15,257 bases of DNA, from assembly GCA_003024985.2 (NCBI GenBank), contig PXIH01S0045587.1, one strand, 5' to 3'. The position numbers were made by a program, and so were the translations under genes. Below are positions 8,140 to 15,257 of this stretch, piece by piece. This DNA comes from Euperipatoides rowelli. Lineage: Eukaryota; Onychophora; Udeonychophora; Euonychophora; Peripatopsidae. Under the pieces are notes generated by a model. It was not told the DNA's origin. It made no database searches and worked only from the letters and a program-made list of their open reading frames with translations. Every line of letters begins with the position of its first letter. Within the stretch, counting starts at the first letter, position 1.

Positions 8140-9331
8140 CTAATTGGTTTCAACATAAAAGATATTTTTAGCATTATAATTTACAAGTAAAAATATAAGG
8201 TATTATTTTTTTTAAAAATTATTAATTAGAATTTTTAATACATCATACATGACATATACATTATACAATACCTCCATCCTTTATCTTAAATATTGACTAC
8301 TTTACTCTATTTCTCAATTATGTTATGCTAAAATGTAAATGAAAATGACAAAGTTCTAGTCAATCCAGATTTTATTATAAACATACCAGAATATGTTACC
8401 AGTCAACCTATCTCTTCAATCCGTAAAAAAATTAGTGAGAGATACCTTTCCAAAGTTTTATATACAGTAGATTCTATAATTTTGATTTCCAAGTCTACAT
8501 TTTCAATATTACCGTAAGTACAAGTCCTATTAGGTTATAATCATCCTAATATTCCAATTAACCAAAAGTGTATCCATAAGATTTATACGGTACAACCCTT
8601 TGGCAGGTAAATATTTTTAATTAAATAAATATATAAAAATGAATAAATATTTATCAAGTTAAATGTTAGGGTACAATAAGTTATTTTGACAATGCTAGAA
8701 ATAATTTTAGCAATTTTTTTTAATTGCATAGAACAGAGACAGCTCAAACATGGGTTCATCCATCTCAAAAAAATAAAATAAGTCCTAGATATACTGTATA
8801 TAATTTATCCATGGACTAATATGAAAAATCGGCATTTGTACGATAATTTATGATAATTCTATAATTAGCAGCATGCTGTTTAAGGTTTCGGCCATCAATT
8901 GTTCCTCCTGATAATTGTGACATACAGGCAATACAAATGATATATTAAAAAAATGTCAATCAAAAAAAAAAAAAATTATTAGTGTGTTGTCAAATGTACC
9001 TTAATGGAAAGTTATTGATGAAAATATACACCATAACTAACTTAATTCAATAATATCAGTGTTTTTACTTGACACCTGTTATTATTTTCACAGTTGAGTA
9101 ATAGTCAATTTAAGTTTTAATCTTTTCCAATATTTTATAAAACATGATTTACTATTTTTACTATTGTACATATCAAGACTGAAAGTAGGCTAAGTTGTTA
9201 ATAGAAGTAATTAGGGTATCAAATATTATTTTCTAAAATTTGAAATTAGTCTGGAATGTAATTTAATGTATTTCTTTTAAGCTATACCTTAAAAGTGATT
9301 AACTGAAAAGTGTCATAAAAATTAACCCACT

Positions 9332-9359
9332 CCCCCCCCCCAAATAAATAAATAAATAA
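9332..9359. repeat. C10 tract plus (AAAT)n microsatellite
   Basis: Ten C are followed directly by more than four AAAT units. Confidence 0.9.
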
Positions 9360-10446
9360 GGTAAAAAGGCAACAAGTTAGATGAAAATAGAAAAAAAAAA
9401 TTTTAAACTTTATAATTATATTTTTTTTACAAGTTTTAAAAATAATAATTTAGTGCAATTAAAATAACATATTGAATAAAGCTTTAGTTAGTTTAGCTCC
9501 ATCAATTTTATTTAATAATTTCTAAAATTTCACAAGCAGGTATATAATGTCTACCTTATCTCCAGCACTGTTACCTTAAAATATAGAGTAAAGGTACTTG
9601 GGTTTTACAGAATATAATTTCTGATCAAGAGGTCCTTTCTGACCCTTCTTTTCTTCTAATTGAAAAGCCATCAACATAATAGGTATTGCTAACCATGGTG
9701 ATCTTTAAGTGTTTTTTGTTTTTTTGAAAATTCGAATATACAGTAGTCGAAACTGGAATTCCTCAGCAATGTTGGAAATAATCTGGGAATTTATAATTAG
9801 GCTTATTACAATTACTTCTGTATTAAAATTAATTTTGAGAAAAAAATTATTTTCAAATACGTAATTAAATGCTAGTAAATTACAACTATTTGGGGAATTT
9901 TCAAGAGTATAATACTATTCAGCCTATTTTTTTTTTTGTATGTTTCAAAAATGGAATGAAACATAGGAAACAAATACCTTACTAGTTGAAATATTTTCAT
10001 ATTTTTTTTAAAAAATCAAATTTAAAATTAGAATAGTAGCATCAAAAAACTTAAAATGTCAAAAATCCAAACCGACTAAACTTCAATTTTTTTAATACGG
10101 TAATAATTTTTCCCATACCGGTATTTAAAATAATAAGCTTAATCATGTACATCTATTAACTTTTTTATGTTTCTATATCAAGTAAAATTATGCTTGCATT
10201 TGCAAACAACAACTTTTATCAAGATGACTAACAAAAAAATAAGAAACACCCAAGTCTAGAGAAAACATGAAGTGTATTAATGGGTAAGAAAATAAAAATA
10301 TAAATTCAGATAAGCCATAAATTCAAACTTTTGTATTTTCTTAATGTCAGGGGTTAGAGAAGGATCATTTGGATATTTCAGTTATCTACATCATCAGAAA
10401 GTAATTATAATATTTCAACATTTATTTCCATAATTAGCTTTCAGAA

Positions 10447-10462
10447 GTGTGTGTGTGTGTGT
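10447..10462. repeat. (GT)8 microsatellite
   Basis: Eight perfect GT dinucleotides. Confidence 0.95.
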
Positions 10463-10540
10463 GGAACATCAAAAAAGAATGGAGGGTTAAAAAATAAATA
10501 ACAATTTGAATAAAAACTTGTAATTTAATCATACTTTTAA

Positions 10541-11025
10541 TCAATGTAGGTTTGCACCTAATAACATGCATTTTGCCATTTCAGTGAATTTTTTTTTTCT
10601 TTCTGTTACACCATTTTGTTGAGGAGTAAAAGGTACTCTGTATTGATGTTCCATCACTTCTTTCTTGAAATAATTTTTCATTTTGGTATTTGCATATATT
10701 CTTTTCCATTGTCTGTGTGGAAGATAATTGGTTTATAACCAAATTTGTTAGTGACCATAGCACAATACCGGTACTCTTTTAAGCTATCTGAAGCTTCATT
10801 CTTGCACTTGAGTAAGTGTAGCCTACAGTATATATGTAAGTCAAGAAACATTATTGATGAAACTCATCACATAGCGAGATTCATTAGGGTTGTTGTAGCC
10901 ATAATTGGCCCACATAAATCCCTATGAATTTACTGAAGGGTTTCTTTGACTTAATTTACTAGGAGTAAATGTCCTTTTCTACTAATTTGTCTTTTATGTA
11001 ATATTCACAGAATATAGGTTTATTA
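10541..11025 (-). pseudogene. Ty1/copia-type integrase fragment
   Basis: Reading the minus strand, pieces in different frames give copia integrase landmarks in order. A CEYYIKDKLVEK segment around 11000 looks like the end of the zinc-binding region. IHRDLCGP (10908-10926) has the first catalytic Asp. NESRYVMSFINN, with two Asn where the family has Asp, comes next, then KNEASDSLKEYR and FHTDNGKEY with the second Asp at 10711-10713. Finally VPFTPQQNGVTERK has the catalytic Glu at 10601-10603, followed by TEMAKCMLLGANL before a stop at 10541. The DDE residues survive and the last spacing is close to 35 residues. At least three frame changes and several stops make it dead. No LTR or reverse transcriptase of this element is seen nearby. 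Confidence 0.85.
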
Positions 11026-11040
11026 TAATTAGTAAGAAGA

Positions 11041-12339
11041 AGGGAAAAAAAATTGTTCTGAAATTACAAAAACGAAAAATCAACAGAAAACTACAATGAA
11101 TACAAAAAGCTCGAAATGAACTAAACTCACTAATTCTGAAAAGCAAGATAGAACATGATCAAACAATAATTAAAAAAGCTGGAAAAGACAAAAAAATTAT
11201 GTTTAATCATATAAAAACATCAAATAAAATATTTCCTAAACAAATTGACTTAATTATAGAAAATGATCAAATAATTTCTAATAAATGGGAAGAAGCCAAC
11301 ACATTGTGTAAATACTATACAAGATTCTCAAACTTACTTAATCACTCATACAAAAAAGAAAGATACTGTATATACAGCCACATCTGTAGGCTACAAGTGA
11401 ACAAGAACTTTTGTTTATTATTGTTGGACTCAAAGATTCAACCTGAACAGGAGAATATCAAATTCCTAATTGGATAATAAAGAGATTTAGTAGTTTTTTT
11501 CTCCGTTTTTCTAAGCAAAATTATAAACCTATCTTTTGAACATAGTTATGTTCCCACAAAATGGAAACATGGCATTATTTTTCCCAAATTTAAAAAGGGA
11601 AATTGAACCAACAAAGACTCCTATAGACCTATGTGTATGACATCAAACCTATGTAAAATCATGGAAAAAGTTGTACTTGACAGAATTAACCAAAACATCA
11701 GTCAAAATGAAATTTTGGGAAAAAACCAACATGGTTTTCCACAATACTACTCCATACAGACCAATCTCATTAAATCTCTAAGAGAGTGGACGGAATTTTG
11801 AAACAAAGGACACAACGTAGATATTATTTTCATTGACTTTAAAGCCGCTTTCGACACGATTGCTCATCTAACACTATTAAAAAAATGTCTAATTATAATT
11901 TCTGCCCATCAATAACTAATTGGCTTTCTTCATTTCTTGAAGAAAGGAAAAATTCAGTTCAAATCAATAACATTCTCTCCAATACTCTATTAACTAATAG
12001 ACGAGTTCCTCAAGGGGCAGGACTCTCAGCAACCCTTTTCAATATATATACATGGCCGATACAGACTTCAATTTAAAAACTAATATAATTCAGTATGCTG
12101 ACGATGTCAAAATATACCACAATATAAACAACTGCAAAGAATTACAAATTGATTTGGACAATATATTTTTCTGGACAAAGGCTAATAACCTTGAAATAAA
12201 TGCCACAAAGACAATAACAATGAGAATTGGTAACAGACACAATATTGAACACAATTACCACATAAAAAAAATCCCTATTAATACAGTATCTCAACACAAA
12301 GACCTTGGAATTTTTGTATACTACCTTGCAAATACATAA
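11041..12339 (+). pseudogene. Non-LTR retrotransposon (Jockey/CR1-like) reverse transcriptase fragment
   Basis: From 11041 to 11477 the frames encode the linker before the RT domain (RNELNSLILKSKIEHDQ, then MFNHIKTSNKIFPKQ). From about 11520 to 11912 another frame gives VPTKWKHGIIFPKFKKGN, then a stop, SYRPMCMTSNLCKIMEKV, QHGF and IDFKAAFDTI (motif A Asp at 11835-11837), with a second stop between. Frame 11885-12076 continues with NWLSSFLEERKNSVQINN and VPQGAGLSATLFNIYT (motif B). Frame 12052-12339 has QYADDVKIY (motif C, catalytic DD at 12100-12105), the WTKANNLEINATKT region and HKDLGIFV. Domain order is intact and both catalytic Asp motifs survive, but there are several stops and frame changes. 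The endonuclease, ORF1 and 3' tail are absent. The family is Jockey/CR1-like from motif wording; the exact clade is uncertain. Confidence 0.88.
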
Positions 12340-12344
12340 TTAAA

Positions 12345-12523
12345 CATATATATTTTAACACTAGATAATACACTACTACAAAAGTATAAGAAATTAAATA
12401 AACATCTGCTTCTCAGCAAGAACGGCCATTACAATGAGTCATGTTTCGCAGCCCGAACCATTATTGTGAGAATCCTATATTAATCATTTAACGACAACAA
12501 GCTAATACTAACAAAACACTACA
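12345..12523 (-). mobile_element. Partial 3' LTR of the gypsy element (5' end of the LTR only)
   Basis: On the minus strand the sequence after the polypurine tract begins TGTAGTGTTTTGTTAG, with the expected TG start of an LTR. It continues about 180 bases with no coding content until it meets the 3' end of the LINE fragment. An AP-1-like TGAGTCA lies at 12435-12441. The LTR's far end and matching 5' LTR are not visible, so the left boundary is approximate. Confidence 0.6.
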
Positions 12524-12536
12524 TCCCTTCCCCCTT
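12524..12536 (-). promoter_or_regulatory. Polypurine tract of the gypsy element
   Basis: On the minus strand AAGGGGGAAGGGA lies immediately before the TGTAGTG start of the LTR and about 30 bases after the end of pol. This is the expected place for the plus-strand primer of an LTR retrotransposon. Confidence 0.75.
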
Positions 12537-12959
12537 AACAAAACAAAGAACACAACATGCTATGTCTATAAGTCCAATTTCACAACTGGCTTCCTCGTCC
12601 TCAATGGATAACATCTATTCACCATTCTTGGTTCACTTTCTTCATTTTCATCTTGCACCTCTACAGGGCTTTTCCTCAGCCCTACTTCTGCATTCTCCTT
12701 ACTTCCANCTGACTCCATGGTTGCTTCCTTAACCTTCCCAACTGTCTCCATACCGACTCCAATTTCTTCACTTCTGCTCACTTCTTTCTTCTTTGCTATT
12801 AGTCCCTGTCTAGGCTCCTTAACTACCTCACCTTGCTCCGGTTCAATTAATTTCCATATTTAATCTATATGCCTTTTCCAACAGTCCCCGCTTCGTGTTT
12901 GCACTACATATGTTACAGGTCCTAAACTTCTTCGTATTACTCCCCTCTCCCATTTATCT

Positions 12960-13520
12960 TTAGTTCCGTAGCTCCTCCAGTACTCTGGTGTCTTCCTTCC
13001 CTCCTGCCTGCCTAATTTGTTTTACTTGATTTTTCCATACAGTTTCTCTAATACTTGGACGCAACAAATCCAATCTTGTTCTCAATTTCCTATTGATCCT
13101 CAAATTAGCAGGTGTTTCATTTGTGGTAGCATGCACCGAATTCCTGTAGTCTAAAAGAAATCTATTTAATGCTATGTCACTTGGTACATTTTCATATAAA
13201 GCTATTTTCAATGTNTTTTTAATTGTCTTTACTGCATTTTCTCCTAGGCCATTTGTTTGAGGATGATATGAAAGTGTTTTACAGGGTATTATTCCATTCA
13301 TTCTAAGAAATTCTCCAGAAGTAAAAGGTGGACCATTGTTGGACACTAAAATTTCAGGCATACCAAAATTTGAAAAGTCTCCTTATATGTTTCAAAGTTG
13401 GTGTTGCTGCAGTTGATGGTACTTCAAAAANATCAATCCATTTACTATATGCATCTTTCACAAGAAGGTACAATTGCCCATTAAAGGGTCCAATATAATC
13501 CACATGGACTCTTTGCCATG
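12960..13520 (-). pseudogene. Gypsy integrase catalytic core, frameshifted, second catalytic Asp replaced
   Basis: The first Asp (HVDYIGP, near 13500) and the Glu (NGLGENAVKTIK) are present. The family motif SDNGPxF reads SNNGPPF here: the codon at 13338-13340 is AAC, so the catalytic Asp is Asn. Frame changes occur near 13540 and 13370. Ambiguous bases lie at 13215 and 13431. Confidence 0.85.
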
Positions 13521-13525
13521 GTCCA

Positions 13526-13714
13526 CTAAGGAAATCTCAAATCCCACACATGCAGTCTGGATTTTGCAGGCTCCGATCTCACATTTTGACAAGATTCACA
13601 AGCCTTAACCATGAGCTCTATATCTTGGTCCAATGCTGGCCACCATACATATGCTCTTGCCAGTGACTTTAGTTTTACCATACCCAGATGACTTTCATGC
13701 AACTGCCACAACAA
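13526..13714 (-). pseudogene. Gypsy integrase zinc-binding domain
   Basis: LHESHLGMVKLKSLARAYVW carries the two His, and MVKACESCQNV the CxxC pair, as in the integrase H2C2 domain. It is preceded in frame by a stop and by the linker that follows RNase H, and it ends at a frameshift just before the catalytic core. Confidence 0.85.
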
Positions 13715-13969
13715 TGATTATCTAAATCGGATTGGCACCACAACTCTATAGCCCCACATTAGCACATCCTGCTCCAATGATAGTTGTTGTTTCTTATGTG
13801 CAAATGGCAAAATCTCCTTGCATTCTATTTTTGGCCAACCTTATTTTACATACCCTTTTACTTTAACCAACACTGGATCCTTCATTGTCTCTTTTTGTAT
13901 GTCTGCCACACATATTGGTAATCCTAGTTCTTGCATACTATTTAAATCAGAGTATCCCTTCTCTTCTTT

Positions 13970-14280
13970 TTACAGGTCTATTCCTTTGTTTTCCAATGGC
14001 AATCTAGATAGTGCATCAGAATTACTGTGCTTTTCTGATTTTGCAAAAACAATATCAAAATCATATGCAGACAGAAACAATTCATAACGCTGTAACCGGC
14101 TCGCAGCCATAACTGGAAGTCCTTTCTTTGAAGCATATGCAATAGGATGTTCTCCTCCATCCTCCTGAATCTGTGATAAGACACAGCTTACCCCATAAGC
14201 AGAGGCATCTGTGGCCATCCTTAGATCCAATTCAGGTTTATAATGTGCAAGGAATGGCGCTGAACTCAACAATTTTTTTT
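13970..14280 (-). pseudogene. Gypsy RNase H domain with internal deletion
   Basis: The domain starts normally (LLSSAPFLAHYKPELDL, then MATDASAYGVSCVLSQ with the first catalytic Asp). After PIAYASKKG it jumps straight to LQRYELFLSAYDFDIV, the segment that normally precedes ADALSRLP. The intervening stretch, which in this family carries the second catalytic Glu and the TDH Asp, is missing without breaking the frame. The frame is entered by a slip at the T8 run 14273-14280. Confidence 0.85.
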
Positions 14281-14626
14281 ACTTTTATAAATGCTGCNTT
14301 GAACTTATCAAATTCCCATTTTGTCTCTTTCCTAAAAAGTGCATACAAGTGATGTAGCACTGTAGCCATATTGAGTATAAATTTATCATAATAACCAACA
14401 AAACCTATAAAACTTTTCAACTGTGTGATATCCTTAGGCACTGGTGCTTGCAACATCACTTCTATCTTGCTGTTGGCCATATACAGTCGATCCTTGTAAA
14501 TGATCACTCCTAAATATTCCACAGATTCTGCAAATATGCTACATTTATCTCGGCTCACTGTAGATCTTTTAGATTTCAAAACATTGCACACTCTTCTAAG
14601 TGTCTTCAAATGCTCTTCAGCTGTAT

Positions 14627-14713
14627 CCCCTGTAATCAAAATATTGTCAAAAACACAACTACTCCTGGCATCTCCACTACCATTTGTTCCATGATCCGCT
14701 GAAAATACCCGGA
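14627..14713. repeat. Left arm of the gypsy head-to-head inverted repeat
   Basis: The reverse complement of these 87 bases matches 15170-15257 with 4 mismatches and one 1-base gap. It encodes the RT segment from GIF(Q)RIMEQM to DNILITG on the minus strand. Confidence 0.93.
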
Positions 14714-15257
14714 GAAGTATTTTCCGATAGTTTAGGAACATATAATGAGGGAACCATAAAACTAAAAGACAATCTGAAACAAAAGTATTTTAAACCACAT
14801 GCCATTCCATTTGCATTCAGAAATAGAGTGGATGCGGAGCTGGATAGGCTNGTAAGTGAAACAATTTTACAACCAGTAGAAGGTTGTGAGTGGGGAACGC
14901 CAATTGTACCAGTACCCAAGAAAAGTGGACAAGTGAGGCTATATGGTGACTTCAAAGTTGCATTGAATTAACAACTGGAAATTGATAGATACCCTATTCC
15001 TAGAATTGAGGAATTGTTCTGTAGATTAAAGAAAGGGTAACATTTTAGCAAAATAGACTTCAGCATACCAGCAAGTCTTGCTAGATGAAGAATCAAGGAA
15101 ATTGGTCACTATTAGTACACATCGAGGACTATTTCAGTATACTAGAATACCCTATGGAATAGCCTCTTTTCCGGGTATTTTCAGCGGATCATGGAACAAA
15201 TGGTAGTGGGGGTGCCAGAAGTAGTTGTGTTTCTAGACAATATTTTGATTACAGGGG
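14713..15257 (+). pseudogene. Ty3/gypsy reverse transcriptase, N-terminal half, inverted relative to the rest of pol
   Basis: The plus strand starts abruptly at the junction with EVFSDSLGTYNEGTIKLK. It proceeds through the canonical gypsy RT order: IPFAFRNRVDAELDR, WGTPIVPVPKKSGQVR, YGDFKVALN (then a stop), DRYPIPRIEEL, SKIDFS (motif A Asp at 15056-15058), a frameshift, YQQVLLDEESRKLV, PYGIASFPGIF, a one-base deletion, QRIMEQMVVGVPEVVVFLDN. The second Asp of the YxDD-type motif reads Asn (FLDNILITG, 15236-15241). Three or more lesions make it non-functional. It continues past the window edge. It covers just the part of RT missing from the minus-strand copy, so both probably come from one element or one family. 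Confidence 0.9.
15170..15257. repeat. Right arm of the gypsy head-to-head inverted repeat
   Basis: This is the partner of 14627-14713, running off the right edge of the window, so the true length of the arms is unknown. The 456-base spacer between the arms is the N-terminal RT segment on the plus strand. Confidence 0.93.

Larger units (their letters stand above)
8140..10540. other. AT-rich DNA, presumed upstream AMDHD2 intron, no gene recognised
   Basis: This would be intron upstream of the AMDHD2 exon at 8010-8139. No upstream exon with the family's THLFNAM or IADG motifs was found. Contents are a run of 10 C (9332-9341) followed by an AAAT microsatellite (9342-9359), a (GT)8 tract (10447-10462), the palindrome ATACCGGTAT (10115-10124) and A/T homopolymers. 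A 35-codon minus frame at 8816-8923 has no recognisable content. Confidence 0.5.
12566..14713 (-). pseudogene. Ty3/gypsy pol relic: RT C-terminal half, RNase H, integrase, C-terminal tail
   Basis: Reading the minus strand, pol runs in the normal gypsy order. It starts with the RT C-terminal half from 14713, with FDNILITGDTAEEHLKTL and FIGFVGYYDKF. RNase H follows (14280-13970: HYKPELDLRMATDASAYGVS, ending HSNSDALSRLPL), then a linker with three in-frame stops. The integrase zinc domain (13714-13526: LHESHLG, CESCQ) leads to the core (VHVDYIGPF; SNNGPPFTSGEF; HPQTNGLGENAV), a GPY/F-type segment (RRSLGPVTYVVQ) and a tail ending YPLRTRKPVVKLDL. Overall it resembles arthropod K02A2.6-like gypsy pols. 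Lesions include one-base frameshifts near 14650, 14275, 13540 and 13370, stops, an RNase H deletion and active-site changes. It is dead. Gag, protease and the RT N-terminal half are absent on this strand. Confidence 0.92.

Noticed and set aside
8583-8768. 61-codon minus frame
   Set aside because: Low-complexity I/Y/L-rich peptide in A/T-rich DNA, no motif.
8816-8923. 35-codon minus frame starting MSQLSGGTIDGRN
   Set aside because: Short, unsupported by splice sites, neighbours or a recognised family.
13818-14087. 89-codon plus frame, and similar plus frames at 14500-14694
   Set aside because: Antisense shadows of the gypsy pol relic.
1-15257. tRNA, rRNA, CRISPR array or prokaryotic-type operon
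   Set aside because: Read for characteristic A/B boxes, cloverleafs, spaced repeats and Shine-Dalgarno-led gene clusters; none seen.

Overview
The window reads as AT-rich intronic and intergenic DNA from an invertebrate metazoan. The reasons are a multi-exon gene with GT-AG introns of 0.2 and 4.5 kb, many short A/T tracts, and decayed LTR and non-LTR retrotransposons. A phylum cannot be fixed from the sequence; an arthropod or another marine invertebrate is plausible. Nothing prokaryotic is present: no operons, no tRNA or rRNA genes recognised, no CRISPR.

The one host gene I can identify is on the minus strand. Three exons at 8010-8139, 7729-7775 and 2960-3216 splice in perfect phase into the C-terminal ~142 residues of N-acetylglucosamine-6-phosphate deacetylase (AMDHD2/NagA family), including the catalytic TDA motif. 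The 5' two thirds of the gene is not found; it probably lies beyond the right edge. If so, everything from 8140 to 15257 is inside or upstream of that gene.

Left part (1-2959): mostly featureless AT-rich DNA. It holds a 71-codon open frame followed by AATAAA (1838-2109) and one exon-like block with good splice sites on the plus strand (2175-2309); I recognise neither. The 4.5 kb AMDHD2 intron (3217-7728) contains an unusual ~1.1 kb structure. Two 127-bp direct repeats of about 93% identity (4957-5083 and 5958-6084) flank a broken minus-strand frame that encodes an acidic, lysine-rich, coiled-coil-like protein. The intron also holds a 23-bp perfect hairpin and a GC-richer segment (about 6240-6840) with a large imperfect inverted repeat.

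Right part (10541-15257): a retrotransposon graveyard. In order it holds a Ty1/copia integrase fragment (minus, 10541-11025), a Jockey/CR1-like LINE reverse-transcriptase fragment (plus, 11041-12339), the start of an LTR with its polypurine tract (minus, about 12345-12536), and a Ty3/gypsy pol relic (minus, 12566-14713). The last meets an oppositely oriented 5' reverse-transcriptase segment (plus, 14713-15257) at a head-to-head junction, with inverted arms of at least 87 bp. All are disabled by stops, frameshifts, deletions and active-site substitutions. The five ambiguous bases in the window all fall in the gypsy relic.

I see no functional new defence or regulatory system. The most novel item is the direct-repeat-flanked 1.1 kb element inside the AMDHD2 intron.
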